From Pseudomonadota bacterium (GTDB taxonomy: Bacteria > Pseudomonadota > Gammaproteobacteria > Burkholderiales > Methylophilaceae): a stretch of 6,597 bases of DNA. Below, piece after piece: positions 1-6,597 of this stretch. Below the pieces are notes generated by a model. The model did no database searches, was not told the origin of the DNA, and worked only from the letters and a program-made list of their open reading frames with translations. Made by a program: the position numbers and the translations under genes. Every line of letters starts with the position of its first letter. Positions within the stretch are counted from its first letter, which is position 1. Where the stretch lies: assembly GCA_023459535.1 (NCBI GenBank), contig JAEWTK010000253.1, forward strand, positions 1-6,597, in the 5' to 3' direction.

Positions 1-689
1 ATGCCGGGGGTAGCGATCTGATAATCGATACGCCAGCCGACGTTCTTCGCCCAGGCCTGACCACGGTTACTCCACCACGTATAACAGGCATCCGTTGCAT
101 CCGGATGCAGTTTGCGATAAACATCCACCCAACCGACGCGGCCGAGCAGGTCACTCATCCATGCGCGTTCTTCCGGCAGGAAACCTGAGTTCTTGCGGTT
201 ACCTTTCCAGTTTTTCAAATCGATTTCCTGGTGGGCGATGTTCCAGTCACCACAGACAATCACGTCGCGACCAGAAGCTCTCAGCGATTCCAGATAAGGC
301 ATGAAGCGTTCCATGACACTGAATTTGAAGGCCTGACGCTCCTCGCCGCTGGAGCCGGAAGGCAGATAAAGCGAGACCACGGACAGATTGCCGAACCTGG
401 CTTCGATATAACGGCCTTCGCTATCGATGTCGGCGAGACCAAGTCCTTCAATGATGGCGTCCGGCTGCTTTTTGCTATAGATGCCAACACCGCTATAACC
501 CTTTTTTTCAGCATAATGAAAATAACCGTAAAAGCCGTCCGGCTGCAGCATCTCGCGCGTCATGTCGGTCGCCTGCGCCTTGATTTCCTGCATGCAGACG
601 ACGTCGGCGTCCTGCTTTGCCAGCCAGTCATAAAACCCCTTGGTCCTGGCCGACCGTATGCCGTTGAGGTTTACAGATATAATTCGCAT
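1..689 (-). CDS. xth: Exodeoxyribonuclease III / AP endonuclease, 5' part (C-terminus beyond window)
   Basis: Exonuclease III family enzyme of base-excision repair: it cleaves DNA 5' to abasic sites and removes 3' blocking groups and nucleotides from duplex DNA. I translated 229 codons (689 down to 3). Family motifs appear in order: VNLNGIRSA at residues 6-14, VCMQEIK with the metal-binding Glu35, LYLPSGSSGEERQ near 107-119, GDWNIAHQEID at 147-157 (Asp148 and Asn150 of the catalytic site), and TWWSNRG with GWRIDYQ at 204-224 (Asp222). The final roughly 25 residues, including the usual catalytic SDH motif, lie outside. The start is doubled (ATG ATG at 692 and 689). I chose 689 because homologues begin MRIIS; an AAGGA lies 7 nt before the first ATG and 10 nt before the second, so it does not decide. 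The PSGSSGEERQ loop resembles betaproteobacterial (Neisseria-like) enzymes. The gene is divergent from pyrE. The family call is very secure. Confidence 0.96.
   Translation of the reverse strand, partial: MRIISVNLNGIRSARTKGFYDWLAKQDADVVCMQEIKAQATDMTREMLQPDGFYGYFHYAEKKGYSGVGIYSKKQPDAIIEGLGLADIDSEGRYIEARFGNLSVVSLYLPSGSSGEERQAFKFSVMERFMPYLESLRASGRDVIVCGDWNIAHQEIDLKNWKGNRKNSGFLPEERAWMSDLLGRVGWVDVYRKLHPDATDACYTWWSNRGQAWAKNVGWRIDYQIATPG
678..683 (+). promoter_or_regulatory. Candidate -10 box for pyrE, inside the 5' end of xth
   Basis: A perfect TATAAT lies on the plus strand 43 bp before the pyrE start, which would put transcription start near 690 with a leader of roughly 37 nt. No good -35 hexamer sits 16-18 bp upstream (CGTATG at 17 bp), so strength is doubtful. 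The box overlaps codons 3-5 of the divergent xth. The gap between the two start codons is too short to hold a full promoter, so overlap is expected. This is a sequence match only. Confidence 0.4.
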
Positions 690-726
690 CATGCCTATTT
701 CCTTTTTTTATTGATTCTTACCCACA

Positions 727-1371
727 ATGACAGACACCACCCAGGATTTTATCCGTTTTGCCATCGACAAACAGGTCTTGCGCTTCGGCGAATTCAAAAC
801 CAAAGCCGGTCGCCTGAGCCCTTATTTCTTTAATGCCGGCCTGTTCAATGACGGCGAAAGCCTGATGAAACTCGGCGAGTTCTATGCGGCCGCCATCCTC
901 AAATCCGGCATCCAGTTTGACATGCTGTTCGGACCGGCCTACAAGGGCATCACGCTGGCTGCCAGCATCGCCATTGCTCTGGCGCGGCAGGGGCACAACC
1001 TACCCTATGCCTATAACCGCAAGGAAGCCAAGGACCACGGCGAAGGCGGCACGGTCGTCGGTGCGCCATTGCGAGGGCGCGTGCTGATTGTCGACGACGT
1101 CATCTCCGCCGGCACCTCGGTACGCGAGTCGGTCGACATCATCACTGCAGCCGGCGCCATCCCCGCCGGTGTCGCCATCGCCATCGACCGTCAGGAAAAG
1201 GGTCTGGGCGAGTTATCCGCCGTGCAGGAAGTCGAGCGACAGAACAAATTACCCGTCTGCAGCATCGCCAACCTCGACGGCCTCATCAAATACTTGCAGA
1301 ATCAACCAGATATGGCGCAAAATCTTCTTGCCATCGAGAATTATCGCAAGCAGTATGGCAGCAGCGCCTAA
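727..1371 (+). CDS. pyrE: Orotate phosphoribosyltransferase
   Basis: Joins orotate and PRPP to give orotidine 5'-monophosphate, the fifth step of de novo UMP synthesis, in the cytoplasm. The 214-residue length equals that of the usual proteobacterial enzyme. Visible motifs are [14 protein letters not shown] at about 25-38, FGPAYKG at 68-74, the flexible catalytic loop [13 protein letters not shown] at 96-108, and the PRPP-binding signature [13 protein letters not shown] at 119-131 with the paired Asp123-Asp124. The ATG at 727 gives the expected N-terminus; no clear Shine-Dalgarno precedes it. The next gene starts 20 bp after its stop, so the two are probably co-transcribed. The leader is too short to hold a pyrimidine attenuator of the E. 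coli pyrE type, and I see none. Confidence 0.97.
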   Translation: MTDTTQDFIRFAIDKQVLRFGEFKTKAGRLSPYFFNAGLFNDGESLMKLGEFYAAAILKSGIQFDMLFGPAYKGITLAASIAIALARQGHNLPYAYNRKEAKDHGEGGTVVGAPLRGRVLIVDDVISAGTSVRESVDIITAAGAIPAGVAIAIDRQEKGLGELSAVQEVERQNKLPVCSIANLDGLIKYLQNQPDMAQNLLAIENYRKQYGSSA

Positions 1372-1382
1372 CCATCAATTCC

Positions 1383-1389
1383 GGGGAAG
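1383..1389 (+). promoter_or_regulatory. Ribosome-binding site of the DUF4124 gene
   Basis: GGGGAAG ends 2 nt before the ATG at 1392, with its GGGG run 5 nt before it. It lies in the 20-bp gap after pyrE and supports 1392 as the start, which also gives an N-terminus that begins directly with a signal peptide. The spacing is on the short side. Confidence 0.4.
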
Positions 1390-1391
1390 TC

Positions 1392-1994
1392 ATGCAGGCT
1401 TTGTGTATTACCACCTTCAAGCTGTCACAGGCCATGCTCATCAGCTTGCTGATCGGTACGGTCGCGCACGCTGATGGTGGCGGCAAGATACACAAATGGG
1501 TTGATGACAAAGGCGTGACCCATTACGGCGACAAGATGCCGGCCAAGGACGTCCACCGCGACAACGCAGTATTGAACAATCAGGGCGTCGTCATCCGCCG
1601 CAATCAGATCAACCGCCAGCATGAAGCAGCCGACGAAGCCCTGCTCGAACAGCAGCGACGCGATCGCGCCCTGCGTGCCTCGTATACCACCGAAGATGAA
1701 ATCGATCTGGCCCGCGACCGCCATTTGCAAATGGACGAGGCGGCGATCCAGTCACTTGAGCAGCGCCGCATCGGGGCCATAAAAAGGCTTGAAAACAGCC
1801 AAAAGAGCGCAGAATCCTTCAGAAACCGGCAGAAACCGGTGCCGGAGGACCTGAGCACTGAAATCACCGAGATCGAGTCTGAAATCAGCAGAATCGATCA
1901 GCAAATCGACGCACGCAAAAACAACATGGAAATCACCCGCACACGTTTCAAGGAAGACAAACAGCGCTTCATTGAAATCAAGGCGCAAAACTAG
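1392..1994 (+). CDS. Exported DUF4124-domain protein with coiled-coil tail
   Basis: Function unknown; 200 residues. A signal peptide is evident: hydrophobic stretch at about 11-24 and an AHA|D cleavage site after Ala27, so the mature protein should be periplasmic. Directly after it comes KIHKWVDDKGVTHYGDKMPA (residues 32-51), which has the W-D-x-G-x-x-x-Y-x-D pattern of the DUF4124 family, a small beta-rich domain common in proteobacterial envelope proteins. From about 65 to the end the chain is rich in Glu, Gln, Arg, Lys and Asp with heptad-like spacing of Leu/Ile, predicting a long coiled coil. There are no cysteines in the mature part and no catalytic motif. It follows pyrE by 20 bp and converges on gatB. 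The pyrE link is probably one of position rather than pathway. Signal peptide and domain are secure; role is not. Confidence 0.85.
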   Translation: MQALCITTFKLSQAMLISLLIGTVAHADGGGKIHKWVDDKGVTHYGDKMPAKDVHRDNAVLNNQGVVIRRNQINRQHEAADEALLEQQRRDRALRASYTTEDEIDLARDRHLQMDEAAIQSLEQRRIGAIKRLENSQKSAESFRNRQKPVPEDLSTEITEIESEISRIDQQIDARKNNMEITRTRFKEDKQRFIEIKAQN

Positions 1995-2032
1995 CCAGAT
2001 TCCTGCCACTCAGGACCGGGTTCACATGCTTT

Positions 2033-3463
2033 TCAACCCAGTTTCTTCTTCAACACCTCATTGACCTGCGCCGGGTTGGCTTTGCCCTTGCTGGCCTTCA
2101 TGCATTGACCAACCAGCGCATTGAAGGCTTTTTCCTTGCCCGCCTTGAACTCTTCCACCATGGCCGCATTAGCTGCCAGCACCTCATCGATGATGGCTTC
2201 GATGGCACCGGAATCCGTGACCTGCTTCAGTCCCTTTTTCTCGATGATGACATCTGCCTCGCCCTCGCCCGCCCACATGGCATCGAACACTTCACGCGCG
2301 ATCTTGTTGGAGATGGTGTTATCGGCGATACGCTTCAGCAAGCCGGCCAATTGTGCCGAGGAAACGGGTGAAACGCTGATATCCTTGTCTTCCTCATTCA
2401 ATTTGGCGGCCACACTGCCCATGACCCAGTTGGCAGCCAGCTTGGGCTCGCCACCGAAAGCCTTGACGGTGGCTTCGAAATAATCGGCAATCGCCCTGGA
2501 GGAGGTCAAGGTATCGGCATCATAGGCTGACAGTTTGTACTCACTGACAAAGCGTGCCACCATGGCCTGCGGCAATTCCGGCATCTCGGCCAGAACAGCC
2601 GCCTTGTCGGCCTCGGTGATCTCGAGCGGCAACAGGTCAGGATCAGGGAAGTAGCGGTAGTCGTTCGCCTCTTCCTTGCTGCGCATGGAACGGGTCTCGC
2701 CGGTATCCGGGTTGAACAGCACGGTGGCTTGCTCGATCTTGCCGCCATCTTCCAGCGTCTCGATCTGCCATCGGGTCTCATACTCGATCGCCTGCTGCAT
2801 GAACTTGAACGAGTTCAAGTTCTTGATCTCGCGGCGCGTACCCAGCTTGTCCGAGCCTTTGGGCCTGACCGATACATTGACGTCGCAACGGAAACTGCCT
2901 TCCTGCATGTTGCCGTCGCAGATGCCGATCCACTGCACCAGTTCGTGCAGCTTCTTGGCATAAGCCACCGCCTCGGCTGCCGAGCGCATGTCCGGTTCGG
3001 TGACAATCTCCAGCAACGGGGTGCCGGCACGATTCAAATCGATACCGGACATGCCTTCCTGGGCACCGTGTACCGACTTGCCGGCATCTTCCTCCAGATG
3101 CGCACGGGTAATGCGGATGGTCTTTTCAGTGTCGCCCACCTGTATGGTCAGTGAGCCCTTGCCGACCACCGGCAGTTCGTACTGACTGATCTGATAGCCC
3201 TTGGGCAGGTCGGGGTAAAAGTAATTCTTGCGTGCAAATACCGAGCGCGGCGCAATCTCGGCATTCACCGCCAGGCCGAACTTGATCGCACACTTGACCG
3301 CCTCCTTGTTCAGCACCGGCAGGACGCCGGGCAAGGCGATACTCACTTCGCATGCCTGAGTGTTTGGCTCAGCGCCGTAAGTGGTCGACGCACCGGAAAA
3401 AATCTTCGATTTGGTTCTGAGCTGGGTATGCGTTTCCAGCCCGATGACGACTTCCCATTCCAT
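2033..3463 (-). CDS. gatB: Asp-tRNA(Asn)/Glu-tRNA(Gln) amidotransferase subunit B
   Basis: GatB binds the mischarged tRNA and uses ATP to activate the Asp or Glu side chain, which is then amidated by ammonia channelled from GatA. At 476 residues it is full length. Visible parts are [10 protein letters not shown] at 6-15 (Glu10 and His12 of the kinase site), [14 protein letters not shown] at 81-94, [11 protein letters not shown] at 122-132, [13 protein letters not shown] at 189-201, the REIKNLNSF motif at 211-219, [10 protein letters not shown] at 268-277, and a C-terminal YqeY-like tRNA-binding tail ending [17 protein letters not shown]. The ATG at 3463 gives the family N-terminus ([10 protein letters not shown]). 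It is the last gene of gatCAB, but an unusual 268-bp palindromic gap separates it from gatA. Whether Asn or Gln tRNA is the main substrate cannot be read from this sequence. Confidence 0.97.
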   Translation of the reverse strand: MEWEVVIGLETHTQLRTKSKIFSGASTTYGAEPNTQACEVSIALPGVLPVLNKEAVKCAIKFGLAVNAEIAPRSVFARKNYFYPDLPKGYQISQYELPVVGKGSLTIQVGDTEKTIRITRAHLEEDAGKSVHGAQEGMSGIDLNRAGTPLLEIVTEPDMRSAAEAVAYAKKLHELVQWIGICDGNMQEGSFRCDVNVSVRPKGSDKLGTRREIKNLNSFKFMQQAIEYETRWQIETLEDGGKIEQATVLFNPDTGETRSMRSKEEANDYRYFPDPDLLPLEITEADKAAVLAEMPELPQAMVARFVSEYKLSAYDADTLTSSRAIADYFEATVKAFGGEPKLAANWVMGSVAAKLNEEDKDISVSPVSSAQLAGLLKRIADNTISNKIAREVFDAMWAGEGEADVIIEKKGLKQVTDSGAIEAIIDEVLAANAAMVEEFKAGKEKAFNALVGQCMKASKGKANPAQVNEVLKKKLG

Positions 3464-3473
3464 GAGGGTCTAT

Positions 3474-3478
3474 CTCCC
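3474..3478 (-). promoter_or_regulatory. Ribosome-binding site of gatB, inside the terminal inverted repeat
   Basis: On the minus strand GGGAG lies 10 nt before the gatB ATG (3463) and is the only Shine-Dalgarno-like sequence there. It falls wholly within the left terminal repeat (3465-3489), so pairing of the two repeat arms in the mRNA would hide it. Match and position are seen; use is inferred. Confidence 0.5.
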
Positions 3479-3494
3479 GAATAAACGAATGTGC

Positions 3495-3595
3495 GCAGCC
3501 CATGCATTGCGCGCAGGGCTAGGCGAGATTTGCGAAATTTGGTTATTCCAAATGAGCAATAAGCAACAACGCCATGCGCGCAATGCATGGGCTGC
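3495..3595. repeat. Inner palindrome 1 (25-bp arms, hairpin core)
   Basis: Arms 3495-3519 and 3571-3595 are complementary at 24 of 25 positions; the outer 21 bp are perfect (GCAGCCCATGCATTGCGCGC plus A), followed by a mismatch and GGC. The centre holds a small hairpin, ATTTGG (3537-3542) and CCAAAT (3548-3553) with a TTATT loop. Arms and hairpin share the midpoint 3545. TTGC and GCAA flanking the hairpin can also pair with bulges. The left arm contains ATGCAT and GCGCGC, themselves self-complementary. Confidence 0.88.
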
Positions 3596-3602
3596 CCGAA
3601 GG

Positions 3603-3702
3603 GTTTGAACAAAAAATGGTGTCTGCTGCGTTTCGCCACTTGCGAATGGAATAACCATTCGCCGCGTGACACGCCTTGCATCCATCCAGTTTTTGTTCAA
3701 AC
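3603..3702. repeat. Inner palindrome 2 (17-bp arms, hairpin core)
   Basis: Arms 3603-3619 and 3686-3702 pair at 16 of 17 positions (GTTTGAACAAAAA, one mismatch, TGG). The centre holds a perfect 8-bp hairpin, GCGAATGG (3642-3649) and CCATTCGC (3655-3662), with an AATAA loop; midpoint 3652. The arm sequence is unrelated to that of palindrome 1, but the core is an inverted copy of the same motif: TGGAATAACC at 3647-3656 against GGTTATTCCA at 3541-3550. The T6 run on the minus strand follows the hairpin only after a spacer of about 24 nt, so I do not call a terminator. Confidence 0.86.
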
Positions 3703-3731
3703 GCATCTTTCGTTTATCCGGGAGATAGACC

Positions 3732-5213
3732 CTAGATTCCTTCTGGCATGCGGGTATGCCAATCCGTCACTTGTTGATAGGCATGGCCGGCATTCAGCAT
3801 GCGCGCTTCATCAAAATAATTGCCGATCACCTGCAGACCGACCGGCAGTTCCTTGCCGTCGACACTGGCGAATCCGGCCGGAATGCTCATGCCGGGCAAA
3901 CCTGCCAGGTTAACCGCAATGGTGTAGAGATCTTCCAGATACATGGCAACCGGGTCATTGGTTTTCTCGCCGGCACGGAAGGCAGTACCGGGCGCCGTTG
4001 GACCCAGGATGATGTCGCACTGCTTGAAAGCCTGCTCAAAATCCTGCGCAATCAGGCGGCGGATCTGCTGGGCCTTGAGATAGTAAGCATCATAATAGCC
4101 CGCGCTCAACACATAGGTGCCGATCAGAATACGACGCTTCACTTCAGCACCAAAGCCTTCGGCGCGGGTCTTGCAATACATATCCATCAGATCGGTGTAC
4201 TGCGCCGCACGGTGACCATAGCGCACGCCGTCGTAGCGCGACAGATTACTGGAAGCCTCGGCAGGCGCCAGCACGTAATAGACCGGGATCGACAGCTTGG
4301 TGTTGGGCAGGCTGATATCAATGATCTCCGCGCCCAGCTTGCGGTATTGCTCGATCGCCTCCTGCACGACCTTGGCAACGGTCGCATCCAGACCTTCGGC
4401 GAAAAACTCGCGGGGCAGGCCGACTTTCAGGCCGGCCAGCGGCCGGTCACTGCTTTCAAACTTTGTCAGACCTCGGGTGTAGTCTTCCTTGTCGCGCTGC
4501 AGGCTGGTGGAGTCACGCTCGTCGAAACCGGTCATGACGTTCATCATCAGCGCCATATCCTCACATGACTTGGCCATCGGACCGGCCTGATCCAGCGACG
4601 AAGCGAAGGCGATCATGCCATAACGGGAAACCAGGCCGTAGGTCGGCTTCAGCCCTGAGAAACCGCAGAGCGAAGCCGGTTGGCGGATGGAGCCGCCGGT
4701 ATCGGTGCCGGTTGCCGCTGCACACAAACGCGCAGCGACCGCAGCCGCGCTACCGCCGGAACTGCCGCCGGGCACACGACTTCGGTCCCAGGGATTTTTG
4801 ACGCCACCAAAATAAGAAGTCTCGTTAGACGAACCCATGGCGAACTCATCCATATTGGTCTTGCCCAGATTGACCGCACCGGCCGCATCGAAACGTTCGA
4901 TCACGCCAGCGTCGTAAGGACCGATGAAGTTTTCCAGCATGCGCGAGCCACAGGTGGTTTTCCAGCCCTTGGCGACGAAAATATCCTTTTGTGCGATGGG
5001 AATACCGGTCAACGGCTCGGCGGTGCCCTGCGCGATACGCTGATCTGCTGCCGCAGCCTGCGCCAGCGACTTTTCGACATCCACCGTGATATAGGCATTG
5101 AGTTCGGCATTGTGTTGCGCGATGCGATCAAGGAACGCTTGCGTCATCTCGACACTGGAAATCTGTTTGCTGGCAAGCATTGCCCCCAGCTGTTTAAGGC
5201 TACTGTTGATCAT
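3732..5213 (-). CDS. gatA: Asp-tRNA(Asn)/Glu-tRNA(Gln) amidotransferase subunit A (amidase)
   Basis: GatA hydrolyses glutamine and passes the ammonia through the complex to GatB. It is full length at 493 residues and belongs to the amidase-signature family. The Ser-cisSer-Lys triad is visible: Lys76 in GIPIAQKD (70-77), Ser151 in [11 protein letters not shown] (148-158), and the nucleophile Ser175 in [11 protein letters not shown] (170-180). Their spacing matches the known GatA triad. [14 protein letters not shown] follows, and the C-terminal [12 protein letters not shown] and LPVGLQVIG segments are typical. The start at 5213 lies 10 bp after the gatC stop, with no strong Shine-Dalgarno between, so translation is probably coupled to gatC. 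The TAG stop (3734-3732) is overlapped by the right end of the palindromic element. Confidence 0.97.
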   Translation of the reverse strand: MINSSLKQLGAMLASKQISSVEMTQAFLDRIAQHNAELNAYITVDVEKSLAQAAAADQRIAQGTAEPLTGIPIAQKDIFVAKGWKTTCGSRMLENFIGPYDAGVIERFDAAGAVNLGKTNMDEFAMGSSNETSYFGGVKNPWDRSRVPGGSSGGSAAAVAARLCAAATGTDTGGSIRQPASLCGFSGLKPTYGLVSRYGMIAFASSLDQAGPMAKSCEDMALMMNVMTGFDERDSTSLQRDKEDYTRGLTKFESSDRPLAGLKVGLPREFFAEGLDATVAKVVQEAIEQYRKLGAEIIDISLPNTKLSIPVYYVLAPAEASSNLSRYDGVRYGHRAAQYTDLMDMYCKTRAEGFGAEVKRRILIGTYVLSAGYYDAYYLKAQQIRRLIAQDFEQAFKQCDIILGPTAPGTAFRAGEKTNDPVAMYLEDLYTIAVNLAGLPGMSIPAGFASVDGKELPVGLQVIGNYFDEARMLNAGHAYQQVTDWHTRMPEGI

Positions 5214-5223
5214 GATTCAGGGA

Positions 5224-5511
5224 CTATTCGATGACTTTGGGAACGAGATACAGACCATTCTCGGTGGCTGGCGCGATTTTCTGGAATTCTTCACGCTGGT
5301 TGGATTTGGTAACGACATCCTCGCGCAGGCGCTGGGTCACATCCTGCGAATGCGACATGGGCGTAATACCTGTAGTATCGACGGCCTGCATCTGTTCGAT
5401 CAGTTCCAGAATGCCTGACAATTTCTGCAGTGTTTCCTCGGCTTCCGCATCGCTGATTTCGATACGCGCCAGATGTGCGATACGCTTAACATCGGTGGTG
5501 CTTAATGACAT
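5224..5511 (-). CDS. gatC: Asp-tRNA(Asn)/Glu-tRNA(Gln) amidotransferase subunit C
   Basis: Small non-catalytic subunit that wraps around the GatA-GatB interface and stabilises the heterotrimer. Its 95 residues are the usual length. The N-terminal helix [17 protein letters not shown] (7-23) and the middle [24 protein letters not shown] (31-54) are characteristic, as are LREDVV (62-67) and the C-terminal [11 protein letters not shown]. It is the first gene of the gatCAB operon. GGGGTG lies about 5 nt before the ATG at 5511 as a modest ribosome-binding site. A good promoter and dyad lie 75-110 bp upstream. Confidence 0.96.
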   Translation of the reverse strand: MSLSTTDVKRIAHLARIEISDAEAEETLQKLSGILELIEQMQAVDTTGITPMSHSQDVTQRLREDVVTKSNQREEFQKIAPATENGLYLVPKVIE

Positions 5512-5585
5512 GACTGCACCCCGCTGAATAGTTTCATTCCTGATTCCATTGGTAATTTCATTTGAATCTTAATTTTCAATACGAT

Positions 5586-5605
5586 ATCGGGTATTATAGC
5601 CCGAT
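5586..5605. promoter_or_regulatory. Dyad over the gatC -10 box, possible operator
   Basis: ATCGGG (5586-5591) and CCCGAT (5600-5605) are perfect 6-bp inverted arms around an 8-bp spacer that contains the gatC -10 box. The arrangement looks like a dimeric regulator site that would block or modulate this promoter. It lies about 30 bp upstream of the candidate mreB -10 box. I cannot name a regulator; chance is possible for 6-bp arms. Confidence 0.35.
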
Positions 5606-5621
5606 TTGTTGCGCTTCTTAA
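5593..5621 (-). promoter_or_regulatory. Sigma-70-like promoter of gatCAB
   Basis: On the minus strand there is a perfect -10 TATAAT (5598-5593) and a -35 TTAAGA (5621-5616, four of six consensus bases), separated by exactly 17 bp. Transcription would start near 5586, giving a leader of about 75 nt before gatC. This is the strongest promoter match in the window. Confidence 0.62.
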
Positions 5622-5635
5622 GCATCAGACTTGTT

Positions 5636-5641
5636 TATACT
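5636..5641 (+). promoter_or_regulatory. Candidate -10 box for mreB
   Basis: TATACT (five of six consensus bases) lies 47 bp before the mreB start; transcription would begin near 5648. The -35 is weak (CTTCTT or TTCTTA at 5614-5620, 15-16 bp spacing). It is back to back with the gatC promoter in the 177-bp divergent gap 5512-5688, and the two -35 regions overlap. Confidence 0.4.
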
Positions 5642-5655
5642 AAAGCGCAGAATAA

Positions 5656-6597
<942 letters not shown>

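Larger units (their letters stand above)
3465..3733. repeat. Nested palindromic element filling the gatA-gatB gap (MITE/REP-like?)
   Basis: The whole gap forms one structured, non-coding element. Its ends are a 25-bp inverted repeat, 3465-3489 against 3709-3733, with one mismatch (A3480 against C3718); the arm begins AGGGTCTATCTCCCG. Inside lie two separate palindromes (3495-3595 and 3603-3702). At the exact centre, 3599, is a small CCCGAAGGG hairpin (3595-3603). Terminal repeats, the two inner units and the centre all share this midpoint, so a single strand could fold into a long outer stem carrying two arms. Short open frames cross it, but they read through the palindromes and have no recognisable product. 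No transposase and no clear target-site duplication is seen. It could be a miniature inverted-repeat element, a REP-type composite or an evolved operon structure. The repeats are directly visible; the class is inference. Confidence 0.85.

Noticed and set aside
745..775. xth promoter on the minus strand with TAAAAT as -10
   Set aside because: No acceptable -35 hexamer is found at 16-18 bp, and the site is well inside pyrE. I could not support it.
231..833. Open frame of 200 codons on the plus strand
   Set aside because: It is antisense to xth and runs into pyrE. The minus-strand exonuclease III reading has every family motif, while this frame has none.
2001..2015. Possible terminator hairpin between the DUF4124 gene and gatB (TCCTG / CAGGA, 5-nt loop)
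   Set aside because: The stem is only 5 bp and no T run follows on either strand; it is too weak to call.
3642..3685. Intrinsic terminator between gatA and gatB
   Set aside because: The 8-bp hairpin is separated from the T6 run on the minus strand by about 24 nt, which does not fit an intrinsic terminator, and gatB must be transcribed.
3457..3740. ATTCC on both sides of the palindromic element as a target-site duplication
   Set aside because: The copies are 3 and 2 bp away from the repeat ends rather than abutting them, and both are explained by codons of gatB and gatA; chance is likely.
3343..3913. Short open frames (75-112 codons) on both strands of the gatA-gatB gap
   Set aside because: They read through the palindromes and into gatA or gatB. 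Their products look like translated repeat, with no ribosome-binding site or known domain.
3756..4568. Open frame of 270 codons on the plus strand
   Set aside because: It is the complement of gatA in a frame kept open by codon bias and has no recognisable domain. The same holds for 4680-5234.

Overview
The window reads as ordinary chromosomal DNA of a betaproteobacterium, plausibly in or near the Nitrosomonadales/Methylophilaceae range. This is inferred from protein character and gene order, not from a search. The exonuclease III has the loop and lysine-rich segments I associate with the Neisseria-type betaproteobacterial enzyme. The order xth < > pyrE > DUF4124 > < gatB < gatA < gatC < > mreB fits that class. 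Base composition is moderately GC-rich throughout, and no gene looks foreign.

Layout. Positions 1-689 (minus) hold the 5' part of an exonuclease III/AP endonuclease gene, cut by the left edge. Only 37 bp separate it from the divergent pyrE (727-1371, plus), whose best -10 box lies inside the first codons of xth. A small exported DUF4124/coiled-coil protein (1392-1994, plus) follows pyrE after 20 bp and is probably co-transcribed. It converges on gatB across a 38-bp gap with no convincing terminator. The gatC-gatA-gatB operon runs on the minus strand from 5511 down to 2033 and encodes all three subunits of the tRNA-dependent amidotransferase. gatC has a good sigma-70-like promoter at about 5593-5621, and the divergent mreB (5689 to the right edge, plus) is cut after 303 codons.

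The gene products do unrelated housekeeping work: DNA base-excision repair (Xth), UMP synthesis (PyrE), mischarged Asp/Glu-tRNA amidation (GatCAB) and cell-shape control (MreB). I see no mobile gene cassette, CRISPR array, tRNA, rRNA or novel multigene system.

The one unusual structure is the 268-bp gatA-gatB gap (3464-3731). It is filled almost exactly by a non-coding, nested palindromic element. A 25-bp terminal inverted repeat with one mismatch encloses two independent palindromes, one with 25-bp arms and one with 17-bp arms. These carry opposite-facing copies of a GGTTATTCCA core, and everything is symmetric about position 3599. The outer arms reach the gatA stop codon on one side and contain the only visible gatB ribosome-binding site on the other. 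It may therefore be a MITE/REP-like insertion that has become part of the operon's translational wiring. The class assignment and any regulatory role are inference.
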